From Syntrophomonas sp. UBA1376 (GTDB lineage: Bacteria; Bacillota; Syntrophomonadia; Syntrophomonadales; Syntrophomonadaceae), in the NCBI GenBank assembly GCA_002305535.1, contig DBRE01000089.1, positions 1 to 37,122 of the forward strand: DNA of 37,122 bases, read 5' to 3'. Shown one piece after another: positions 8,444 through 15,306 of this stretch. The notes beneath the pieces were generated by a model, which worked only from the letters and a program-made list of their open reading frames with translations, was not told where the DNA came from and did not search any database. The translations under genes and the position numbers were made by a program. Within the stretch, counting starts at the first letter, position 1, and each line of letters opens with the position of its first letter.

Positions 8444-9238
8444 ATGGCCTTAACCGCTATTATTGGAGGAACCGGAGTATACGATCCGGGTATTTTAGAT
8501 AATATCAGTGAGCATATTCAAACTACTTCCTATGGTCCGGTGAAGATTTTGATGGGCGATTATCAGGGCCAGCAGGTGGCTTTTATACCTCGGCACGGCA
8601 TGGATCACAAAGTGCCTCCGCATTTGGTGAACTATCGGGCTAATATTAAGGCACTGCAGGAGATAGGAGTTAAGAACATTATCGCCACTGCTGCAGTAGG
8701 ATCGCTTTATTCTGAGTTCAAACCGGGATCCTTTGTACTGGCGGATCAATTCCTGGATTTTACCCGCACACGCAAGACAACTTTTTATGAGGGCGGTGAC
8801 CAAGGGGTGGTTCATTGTGATATGACCGTACCCTACTGTCCGGAATTGCGTCAGGCCCTGGTAACCAGCGGAAAAGAAATGGAGGTCGCTGTCCACAATG
8901 GAGGAACTTACGTATGCACGGAAGGCCCTCGTTTTGAAACATCTGCTGAGATAGCCATGTTCAAGCAGATGGGAGGCCATTTGATTGGGATGACCAGTGT
9001 TCCCGAAGTATGTCTGGCTCGAGAATTAGGCCTCTGTTATGCGAATATATCTATTGTTACTAATTTTGCAGCAGGGATCTCAACCAGCATCCTGACTCAC
9101 AGTGAAGTGGTAGAGATGATGTCCAGTCGTATCCAACAGTTGCGGGAGTTGATCATGAGGAGTATCAAATATATATCCGATTCACCCGAGTGCGACTGCG
9201 CTCGAATTCTAGAAGAAACCGAGGTTATGCCTAAGTGA
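8444..9238 (+). CDS. mtnP: MTAP/MTIP-family purine nucleoside phosphorylase, probably 6-oxopurine specific
   Basis: This enzyme uses phosphate to split 5'-substituted nucleosides into free base and 5-substituted ribose-1-phosphate. Family motifs are the N-terminal GGTGVY, RHGMDH (residues 50-55), the ATAAVGS phosphate-site loop and TEGPRFET (159-166). In 6-amino-specific MTA phosphorylases the base-contacting motif near residue 207 is TDYD-like; here it is VTNFAAG with Asn207, the pattern of 6-oxopurine enzymes such as methylthioinosine phosphorylase. The deaminase three genes downstream would supply such a substrate. A C-terminal CDC motif (residues 250-252) resembles the CxC of some thermophilic MTA phosphorylases. 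The ATG at 8444 follows a GGGGG stretch; an ATG at 8440 is out of frame. mtnA overlaps its stop. Confidence 0.88.
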   Translation: MALTAIIGGTGVYDPGILDNISEHIQTTSYGPVKILMGDYQGQQVAFIPRHGMDHKVPPHLVNYRANIKALQEIGVKNIIATAAVGSLYSEFKPGSFVLADQFLDFTRTRKTTFYEGGDQGVVHCDMTVPYCPELRQALVTSGKEMEVAVHNGGTYVCTEGPRFETSAEIAMFKQMGGHLIGMTSVPEVCLARELGLCYANISIVTNFAAGISTSILTHSEVVEMMSSRIQQLRELIMRSIKYISDSPECDCARILEETEVMPK

Positions 9239-10257
9239 TCACGACTATTGCCTGGGAAAAAGAACGGGTTGTCATACTCAATCAGAACCGATTGCCTGAT
9301 GAAGCGGTTTATGAATCATGTGCTTCTGTTCATGAGGTGGCCGAGGCTATTAGGAGTCTAAAGGTAAGGGGAGCACCACTGATAGGAGTAACGGCAGCTT
9401 TTGGATTGGCTTTGGGGGTAACTCAATATAAGGGTAGCCAGGAGGATTTCCCTCAGTATTACTCGGACATCCGAGAGGAATTGGCTAGCACCCGTCCCAC
9501 GGCTGTTAACTTATTCTGGGCATTGCAGCGTATGGACAATGTCTATCAGGAGCATGCCGACAAAAGCCCGACAGAATTAGGAGCTCTTTTGGTAGAGGAA
9601 GCCAGGGCTATGTATGCAGACGACATCCGCACCAATGAGTTGATCGGTCATCACGGCGCCCAACTTATCCATGGATCAAGCCGGATTATGACTATATGCA
9701 ACGCTGGTGCTCTGGCTACCTGTGGGTATGGTACTGCCCTAGGAGTTGTTCGTACTGCCTTCCGCCAACAGAAAATCGAACAGGTGTGGGCCTGTGAGAC
9801 TCGCCCGGTGCTCCAGGGAGCCCGCCTAACGGTATGGGAACTAATACAGGATAAGATCCCGGTCAAGTTGATAACGGATAGTATGGCCGGTTATATTATG
9901 AAATTGGGCCAGGTTGACTCTATTGTAGTGGGGGCAGACCGCATAGCGGCCAATGGTGATACTGCCAATAAAATCGGCACTTACACCCTAGCAGTTTTGG
10001 CTCAATACCACGGTGTTCCCTTCTACGTTGCTGCCCCGCAGTCAACTATAGATCTAAGTATTGCTTCCGGGAAAGAAATTCCCATTGAAGAGCGGGCTGC
10101 TGAAGAAGTTCGCCAGTTACGAGGGGTGCCCCTCACTGTGAGAGAGGTGGAGGTTTTTAACCCTGCTTTTGATGTAACTGACCACCATCTTATCACCGGA
10201 ATAATAACCGAAAGGGGAGTGCTGACCCCTCCCTATGAAACCAACCTTAGACCGTAG
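9235..10257 (+). CDS. mtnA: Methylthioribose-1-phosphate isomerase (also possible 5-deoxyribose-1-phosphate isomerase)
   Basis: MtnA converts 5-methylthioribose-1-phosphate to the ribulose-1-phosphate form. The eIF2B-alpha-like fold is shown by RGAPLIG (residues 45-51), the catalytic cysteine motif CNAGALAT (Cys155) and GADRIAANGDTANKIGT with Asp235. Length 340 aa matches bacterial MtnA. The GTG start overlaps the mtnP stop as GTGA. No mtnK, mtnW/X, mtnB, mtnC or mtnD follows; instead an aldolase does, so the sugar phosphate is probably cleaved, not rebuilt to methionine. Known enzymes of this family also accept 5-deoxyribose-1-phosphate, the product derived from 5'-deoxyadenosine. Confidence 0.94.
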   Translation: MITTIAWEKERVVILNQNRLPDEAVYESCASVHEVAEAIRSLKVRGAPLIGVTAAFGLALGVTQYKGSQEDFPQYYSDIREELASTRPTAVNLFWALQRMDNVYQEHADKSPTELGALLVEEARAMYADDIRTNELIGHHGAQLIHGSSRIMTICNAGALATCGYGTALGVVRTAFRQQKIEQVWACETRPVLQGARLTVWELIQDKIPVKLITDSMAGYIMKLGQVDSIVVGADRIAANGDTANKIGTYTLAVLAQYHGVPFYVAAPQSTIDLSIASGKEIPIEERAAEEVRQLRGVPLTVREVEVFNPAFDVTDHHLITGIITERGVLTPPYETNLRP

Positions 10258-10276
10258 AGGAAAGGACAGATGGGAC

Positions 10277-10936
10277 ATGGAACACGAACAGGAACGGCAG
10301 CAAGTGATCCATATCGGTCAGGAAATATACCGGCAGCGGCTGGTGGCTGGAACCTGGGGAAATATCAGCTGTCGATTGGAACCCACTGAACACATACTGA
10401 TCACCCCCAGCGGTATGCCTTATGCAACCCTACAGCCACAGGATCTGGTGATGCTTGATAGAGAGGGAAGGATTACCCAGGGTCATCGCAAACCTTCCTC
10501 GGAATTTCCTTTACATGTAAAGATTTATCAAGAACGCCCTGATGTGGGGGCAATCGTGCATGTACATAGTCCTTGGGCTTGTGCATATGCTGTTGCTCAT
10601 CAGCCCATACCCATGTTACTGGAGGAAAGTGCTCAGGTTTTAGGTGACAGCATTCCGGTAGCCCAGTATGCTCAGGCTGGCAGTGAGGAATTGGCCATAT
10701 CAGCTTGTAGAGCTTTAGGTACGGAGCATAAAGCCGTATTATTGGCTAATCACGGACTGGTTGGATTGGGCCAGGATTTGGAAGAAGCGCTGCTGGTCTG
10801 CGTGATTGCTGAGAAAACTGCTATGATAGGTTTGCTAGCACGATCTCTGGGAACAGTAAACAGCTTAGCAGTCGAGGACGTTAAATATCTTCACCAATCT
10901 TTCCGGGAATACGGGCAGCCACAGAACGATACTTAA
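10277..10936 (+). CDS. Class II aldolase, probable 5-(methylthio)ribulose-1-phosphate / 5-deoxyribulose-1-phosphate aldolase
   Basis: This is a fuculose-phosphate-aldolase-like zinc enzyme. Visible features are the GTWGNISCR N-terminal motif, ITPSGMPY, the Glu in SSEFPLH, the metal ligands in IVHVHSPWA and a third His in LLANHGLVG. I place the start at the ATG at 10277 (219 aa), which has GGAAAGGA about 11 nt upstream. An in-frame ATG at 10235 would overlap mtnA by 23 nt and lacks a well-placed ribosome binding site. In the known DHAP shunt a class II aldolase of this type (Ald2) cuts the ribulose-1-phosphate made by MtnA into DHAP and methylthioacetaldehyde or acetaldehyde. The neighbours make that role likely. 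A fuculose-phosphate-type substrate cannot be excluded. Confidence 0.85.
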   Translation: MEHEQERQQVIHIGQEIYRQRLVAGTWGNISCRLEPTEHILITPSGMPYATLQPQDLVMLDREGRITQGHRKPSSEFPLHVKIYQERPDVGAIVHVHSPWACAYAVAHQPIPMLLEESAQVLGDSIPVAQYAQAGSEELAISACRALGTEHKAVLLANHGLVGLGQDLEEALLVCVIAEKTAMIGLLARSLGTVNSLAVEDVKYLHQSFREYGQPQNDT

Positions 10937-10959
10937 ACCATCGATGGAGGGATAATAAT

Positions 10960-12261
10960 ATGAGGATCCTACTGAAAAATATTACTATACTACCCATGAC
11001 CAGTCCTAAAGAAATAATTGAAAAAGGATATGTTGTGATCAATGGCAGTCTCATCCAGTCGGTAGGGGAAGGAGAACCGCCCGCCGGAGATTATGAAAAA
11101 GTGATCGATGGTACCAATTATCTGGTGATGCCGGGATTAATAAACACCCATACCCATGCTGGCATGTCTCTACTGCGCAGCTATGCTGATGACCTGCCGT
11201 TAATGGAATGGCTAGAGACCAAGATATGGCCCATGGAGGATCGTTTGACTGGTGACGACATGTATTGGGGAGCGCTGCTGGCTATCATCGAGATGATTAA
11301 ATCCGGTACTACTACTTTTACCGATATGTATTTCTATATGGATCGGGTGGCCCAGGCGGTAGAGGAAACCGGCATAAGAGCTGTGTTATCCCGGGGAATG
11401 GTCGGAGTGGGGTCCGAAAACCAGCTGGCCATAGACCAGTCTCGCCAGTTCGTTCGAGATTGGCAGGGTGGAGCCCAGGGAAGAATAACGGTGATACTGG
11501 GGCCCCATGCTCCCTATACCTGTCCACCGGATTATCTTAAGCAGGTAGTCGCTCTAGCTAAAGAAACCGGGACAGGAATCAATATACATGTAGCCGAGAC
11601 CCTCGACGAAATAAATACTATTGATCGTGACTATGGCATGTCTCCGGTGGCCTTACTGGAAAAGACGGGAGTGTTTGAAGTTCCCGTGATAGCTGCTCAC
11701 TGTGTTCATGTCAGTGATGAAGACATAGCCATTATGAAAAAATACGGGGTGGGGGTAGCCCATAACCCGGAAAGCAACATGAAACTGGCCAGCGGTATCG
11801 CTCCTGTGCCTCGTATGCTGGAGGCAGGACTTGCAGTAGGACTGGGTACTGATGGAACCTCCAGCAACAATAATCTGGATATGATCCAGGAAACCCGCAC
11901 TTGTGCCTTATTACATAAAGTCAACAGCATGGATCCTACTGTCCTTCCCGCCGAGCAGGCTCTGAGCCTCGCCACCACAGGGGGGGCTCAGGTACTGCGT
12001 CTGGAAAAGGAAATTGGTCGTCTGGCTCCGGGCTATAAGGCGGACATGATATTGATAAATCTAGATCAACCCCATATGACCCCTCGCTATGATCTAATGG
12101 CTAATTTGGTTTATGCGGGCCAGGCCAGCGATGTGGACACTGTGATCATTGATGGAAACATAGTCATGGAAAACCGGCAACTACAGACCATAGACGAGGA
12201 GAAAGTACTTCGTCAATGCAGAGACATAGCCCAACGGCTGGTGCAGTCAGATAAAGCTTAA
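10960..12261 (+). CDS. mtaD: 5-methylthioadenosine/S-adenosylhomocysteine (5'-deoxyadenosine) deaminase
   Basis: This amidohydrolase removes the 6-amino group of adenosine-type nucleosides. Metal ligands are visible at HTHAG (His64, His66), NIHVAE (His210, with catalytic Glu213), HCVH (His247) and GLGTDGTSSN (Asp298). Length 433 aa is normal for the MtaD/DadD family, which acts on MTA, SAH and 5'-deoxyadenosine. It has a good GGAGGG ribosome-binding site. Its stop overlaps the convergent gene on the other strand by 4 nt (12258-12261), with no terminator between. Together with an apparently 6-oxopurine phosphorylase it suggests a deaminate-first route. Which nucleoside is the main substrate cannot be decided from sequence. 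Confidence 0.93.
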   Translation: MRILLKNITILPMTSPKEIIEKGYVVINGSLIQSVGEGEPPAGDYEKVIDGTNYLVMPGLINTHTHAGMSLLRSYADDLPLMEWLETKIWPMEDRLTGDDMYWGALLAIIEMIKSGTTTFTDMYFYMDRVAQAVEETGIRAVLSRGMVGVGSENQLAIDQSRQFVRDWQGGAQGRITVILGPHAPYTCPPDYLKQVVALAKETGTGINIHVAETLDEINTIDRDYGMSPVALLEKTGVFEVPVIAAHCVHVSDEDIAIMKKYGVGVAHNPESNMKLASGIAPVPRMLEAGLAVGLGTDGTSSNNNLDMIQETRTCALLHKVNSMDPTVLPAEQALSLATTGGAQVLRLEKEIGRLAPGYKADMILINLDQPHMTPRYDLMANLVYAGQASDVDTVIIDGNIVMENRQLQTIDEEKVLRQCRDIAQRLVQSDKA

Positions 12262-12713
12262 GAATCGACTTTCCAGCCCTGGCGGTGGTGGGTTCCATCA
12301 CAGAAGGGGCGTTTTTCACTCAGACCACAGCGGCAGAGGGAAGTTTTGCCTGCTTGCTGGCTAACGCTTCCATCTGTATCACTTAGTTGAAAACCACCGT
12401 CTATAACTAAGGGGCCATTACGGATTACTTTTATATTTACTGTGGATGATGCCACTTGGTGATCCTTGGAACCGGGGCCATGGCCAAGATCAGAATCTAC
12501 TGCTGATCCGGCCGGCAGAGAGTATTTCAGAGCTCCCGAGGGACAGTTATCAATAGTGCGAATTATCTCTTCGGGGCTGGCTGCCTCAACATTTACCCAG
12601 GGTTTCTTCTCCAAGTCAAAAACTTGCGGGAGTTGTTTTAGACAAATTGCCGAGTGCGAGCAGCGATCAGGCTGCCAATGTACCACAATGTCCTTAGTGC
12701 GGTATTCTTTCAT
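12258..12713 (-). CDS. Small iron-sulfur protein: divergent 4Fe-4S domain plus CDGSH domain
   Basis: The 151-aa protein joins two iron-sulfur modules. Residues about 8-66 resemble the divergent 4Fe-4S mono-cluster family, with Cys18 and Cys24 (CSHSAIC) and Cys57 (NCPSGAL). Residues about 95-148 are a CDGSH domain: KVIRNGPL, then CRCGLSEKRPFCDGTHH gives the 2Fe-2S ligands Cys127, Cys129, Cys138 and His142. Such fusions are found in bacteria as small electron carriers or Fe-S/redox sensors; the exact function is not known to me. It is transcribed divergently from mobB and convergently to mtaD (4-nt overlap). The ATG has AAGGAGAT upstream. Confidence 0.88.
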   Translation of the reverse strand: MKEYRTKDIVVHWQPDRCSHSAICLKQLPQVFDLEKKPWVNVEAASPEEIIRTIDNCPSGALKYSLPAGSAVDSDLGHGPGSKDHQVASSTVNIKVIRNGPLVIDGGFQLSDTDGSVSQQAGKTSLCRCGLSEKRPFCDGTHHRQGWKVDS

Positions 12714-12787
12714 AGCTTTTTATCTCCTTATAGTATTTATGTTAACTATACTCTGTGTGACAATTAATGACAAGAAAGAGGTGTGGT

Positions 12788-13300
12788 ATGGTACCGGTCA
12801 TTTCTTTTGTGGGCAGGCATAATTCCGGCAAAACTACCGTACTTACAAGGGTAATAGAGAAGTTACAACTCATGGGCATAAAAAGCGCCGTGATCAAGCA
12901 TAGCCACCACATGCTGACCCCGGATGATTCAGATTCTGGCAAGCTTTTTGCGGCGGGAGCCCAACAGGTTTACTTGAGCACCCCCCATGAGACCTTGATC
13001 TATTGTCGGGAAGAGGAAAAATCCTTGGAAACAATAATTGCCCAGGTGATTCACCCAGTAGATATTGTTTTGCTGGAAGGATACAAACAATCATCTTATC
13101 CGAAAGTGGAAGTGATCAGATCCGATGTTGATCCGCAACCCTTGGAGTTGGTTAATGTAATTGCCAGGGTCACTGATTGTCAGTTCGATGATGGGATCTT
13201 ACAGTTTGGATTTGGCCAAGAAGATGAGTTGGTGGAGTACCTAATAGAGCAGACACAACAACCCGATGAAAAAAACCCAGGAGGTGAAACCAATGGCTAG
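12788..13300 (+). CDS. mobB: Molybdopterin-guanine dinucleotide biosynthesis adaptor MobB
   Basis: MobB is a P-loop GTP-binding protein that helps MobA make the bis-MGD cofactor used by formate dehydrogenases. The P-loop GRHNSGKTT lies at residues 9-17. A later DIVLLEGYKQSSYPKVEV stretch carries the Walker-B-like Glu and the LLEGYK motif typical of MobB. I chose the ATG at 12788 (170 aa) because GAAAGAGGTG sits just before it; the in-frame ATG at 12767 lacks a ribosome binding site. It overlaps the following UPF0251 gene by 8 nt. No mobA is in the window. Its location near the formate dehydrogenase operon fits the role. Confidence 0.93.
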   Translation: MVPVISFVGRHNSGKTTVLTRVIEKLQLMGIKSAVIKHSHHMLTPDDSDSGKLFAAGAQQVYLSTPHETLIYCREEEKSLETIIAQVIHPVDIVLLEGYKQSSYPKVEVIRSDVDPQPLELVNVIARVTDCQFDDGILQFGFGQEDELVEYLIEQTQQPDEKNPGGETNG

Positions 13301-13589
13301 AAAACCAAAATGTCGTCGGGTCGGCCACATACCAAGGGCTGACTATTTTAAGCCTGCTGGTATTCCGGCGGTAGATCTTGAAGAGGTGATCTTAAAAATT
13401 GAAGAAGCGGAAGCATTGCGACTGAAAGATCTGCTGGGTCTCGAACAGGTGGAATGTGCGCAATTAATGGGGATATCACGGACTACCTTTCAGCGAATAC
13501 TGGTAGATGCTCGCCAAAAAGTTGCTGATGCGATCATTAACGGCAAAGCTTTGATGATACAAGGAGGAAACTATCATTATAATAAGTAA
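13293..13589 (+). CDS. UPF0251 (DUF134) family DNA-binding protein
   Basis: The 98-aa protein starts MARKPKCRRVG, a hallmark of this family, and contains a sigma-70 region-4-like helix-turn-helix (about residues 47-80: LEQVECAQLMGISRTTFQRIL). Members are predicted DNA-binding proteins often found near metal/iron-sulfur or molybdoenzyme genes. The start is the ATG at 13293 with a near-perfect AGGAGGTGA (13279-13287). The in-frame upstream ATG at 13266 is disfavoured. It overlaps mobB by 8 nt, so the pair is co-transcribed. It may regulate the divergent or adjacent formate dehydrogenase genes, but that is inference. Confidence 0.9.
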   Translation: MARKPKCRRVGHIPRADYFKPAGIPAVDLEEVILKIEEAEALRLKDLLGLEQVECAQLMGISRTTFQRILVDARQKVADAIINGKALMIQGGNYHYNK

Positions 13590-13593
13590 AGGG

Positions 13594-13652
13594 GTCAGGC
13601 CTTGAAATATCTATTTCGGTTAATCCGAGAAATAAATATTTCAAGGCCTGAC
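13594..13652. repeat. Perfect 17-bp inverted repeat forming a large hairpin between convergent genes
   Basis: Arms GTCAGGCCTTGAAATAT (13594-13610) and its exact complement (13636-13652) flank a 25-nt centre that itself holds a bulged inner stem (TATTTC...GAAATA, then GG/CC). It fills nearly all of the 79-nt gap between the UPF0251 gene and fdhE, which converge. Neither strand has a T-run right after the stem, so it is not a classical intrinsic terminator. It could be a bidirectional terminator of unusual type or a REP/MITE-like palindrome dispersed in the genome. Confidence 0.75.
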
Positions 13653-13668
13653 TCTTCTCAAGATTTAC

Positions 13669-14505
13669 TTAGGAAAGTGGATCCTGGTCATGGTTAGTAT
13701 AGCCCTGTTCCTGAGCAAGCATGTCCAGATAAATAGTGCTTATATTCTCTATGAACATGTCCACAGGGTGTCCGCTAGTTCGCTCATCATACGTTTTCAG
13801 ATAGCCATGACATCGTTTACATACATAAACACGGCGAGCATCTTGTCCTTCCACACTGAGATAGGAAATGTCATTGGGATGATCACACCCGCAGTGCACG
13901 CAGAACAAATAACGGGTTTTCCATTCTGAAAAACAGCGGTCACAGAACATCATGCGCTGTCCATCATCCTGACGTAGACGACTGACATGAGATTTGGCTC
14001 CACATATAGGACAGATAGTAGGAAGATCCCAATGAAAATCAGCTGCTGCCAGATCAGCCTGATAGGATTCTGCTATGATTCTTAATACCGGCCGCAAGGC
14101 ATGATCCAAGGCGAAAATGAAAAAATCCCCAGGGATTTCTATTTGTTTTGCGATACCTATAAGCTCGCTTTCCTTAGGGACTAGGAAGAATTTGATCAGA
14201 TCATCGAAATCGAGCTTAGGCAAGTTTACTCTCAGTTGCTGAGTGAGAGCTCTTACTGAAGGGCGATTTTCATCCAAGAAAACCAGAAACTGATCTAATA
14301 AACCATGGAGCAAATCACCATCAATATGGGGATTAATCTGACTGAGAAGTGGCTTTTTCTGCTCACGTAATCGCATTACCAGATCGTGCTTGGTGTGTGC
14401 GAATGTTTTCTGTAATCTTATGGTCTGCTCATTTTGCCAGCTTTCCATGGACTGAAAAAAATCAAGGTATCCCTCTGGCAGAGGGGCGGGTGGGATATTA
14501 TCCAT
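13669..14505 (-). CDS. fdhE: Formate dehydrogenase accessory protein FdhE
   Basis: FdhE is a cytoplasmic rubredoxin-like protein needed for maturation of exported formate dehydrogenase. The 278-aa protein has the diagnostic four CxxC pairs: CPIC (165-168), CDRC (188-191), CVHC (202-205) and CKRC (229-232). The N-terminal half is helical. The ATG follows GTGAGGTGAAATA. It is last in the fdnGHI-fdhE order on the - strand, 108 nt after fdnI with a strong hairpin in that gap. It should act on FdnG, a twin-arginine exported subunit. Confidence 0.95.
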   Translation of the reverse strand: MDNIPPAPLPEGYLDFFQSMESWQNEQTIRLQKTFAHTKHDLVMRLREQKKPLLSQINPHIDGDLLHGLLDQFLVFLDENRPSVRALTQQLRVNLPKLDFDDLIKFFLVPKESELIGIAKQIEIPGDFFIFALDHALRPVLRIIAESYQADLAAADFHWDLPTICPICGAKSHVSRLRQDDGQRMMFCDRCFSEWKTRYLFCVHCGCDHPNDISYLSVEGQDARRVYVCKRCHGYLKTYDERTSGHPVDMFIENISTIYLDMLAQEQGYTNHDQDPLS

Positions 14506-14536
14506 TATTTCACCTCACAAAATACTCCTTAACGAC

Positions 14537-14569
14537 ACCTTGGGGGGGAGTAAGAACTCCCCCCAAGGT
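14537..14569. repeat. GC-rich hairpin between fdnI and fdhE
   Basis: ACCTTGGGGGGGAGT and AACTCCCCCCAAGGT form a stem of about 12-13 bp with one bulged G and a tiny loop. No T-run follows on the - strand (next bases TCGTTAAGG), so it is more likely an RNA processing or stability element, or a leaky terminator lowering fdhE expression relative to the structural genes, than a full terminator. Confidence 0.6.
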
Positions 14570-14613
14570 GATCAATTCTGTGGTATAGATTGTCTCGTGT
14601 CAGAAAAGCACAC

Positions 14614-15306
14614 TTATTCGGCTTCGTCAGTCTGAGCTTTTTCACCGTAGGTTTCTTCATACCAGGTAGCATGGTGGTGCTCTGCCCAATCAGAGCGAAC
14701 TGTACCTTTCCACATACCCCAGAAAGATTCACCGGAACCTGGATGGAATGAACCCAGATAGGCGTGCATACACACCATAACCGTAGCAAACACCATGGCA
14801 ATATCATGGACGGGATAAGCAACTCGAACCCATCCAGCCGGAAAGATAGCTGGAAACCACATGATGTATCCACTTAGTACCAGCAATATCACACAGGTTG
14901 AGGTAACAATAGAGTTACCTTTCTCACCACCGTTAAAACGAGTCTGTGGCGGTACCTTAACTGGAAATCCTAGGAATTCCAAGGGGAAAACCAATAAAAA
15001 CTTGATGTCATTCAAGCCAAAACGAAGTATATCTTTGATCCAGTTAATTATACCTTTGAAATCAAAAACTACGAAGAATACTATTACCAAGGTCATTATT
15101 ACTGCGGAGATACGATGGACTAGACCGGCTCCGGAATAACCTCCGAAGATAGCCGCCAGCCAGTCAACACCGTCTAAGAATAACACCAACCCCGTGAATA
15201 AACAGAGCAAAAAGGTTACCGTATGACCCCAATGTGTCAGACGGGCTACCATGTTGAAGCGTTCTACACGTGGAACATCTTGTTTGTATTCAGGAAGCAA
15301 CTGCAT
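14614..15306 (-). CDS. fdnI: Formate dehydrogenase gamma subunit, cytochrome b-type membrane anchor
   Basis: The 230-aa membrane protein passes electrons from the iron-sulfur subunit to the membrane pool. Four transmembrane segments are visible (around residues 28-47, 65-82, 133-152 and 165-184). Haem ligands can be placed at His25, His64, His167 and His181; their spacing (39 and 14 residues) equals that of the four haem-ligating His of E. coli FdnI. Its ATG overlaps the stop of fdnH by one base. In a syntroph this anchor could run in reverse, from quinol to formate; that is inference. Some annotations call it cytochrome b561. Confidence 0.93.
   Translation of the reverse strand: MQLLPEYKQDVPRVERFNMVARLTHWGHTVTFLLCLFTGLVLFLDGVDWLAAIFGGYSGAGLVHRISAVIMTLVIVFFVVFDFKGIINWIKDILRFGLNDIKFLLVFPLEFLGFPVKVPPQTRFNGGEKGNSIVTSTCVILLVLSGYIMWFPAIFPAGWVRVAYPVHDIAMVFATVMVCMHAYLGSFHPGSGESFWGMWKGTVRSDWAEHHHATWYEETYGEKAQTDEAE

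Noticed and set aside
8495..8980. Long open frame on the - strand opposite mtnP (161 aa).
   Set aside because: It is antisense to a clear gene and shows no protein-like motifs or ribosome binding site.
12714..12787. Promoters in the mobB/CDGSH divergent gap (TATACT at 12747-12752; TTGTCA on the - strand).
   Set aside because: A promoter must exist here for at least one gene, but neither hexamer has a convincing partner at proper spacing.
12466..12822. Open frame of 118 aa on the + strand across the start of the CDGSH gene and mobB.
   Set aside because: It is antisense to the CDGSH protein, which has intact Fe-S motifs, and overlaps mobB in another frame.
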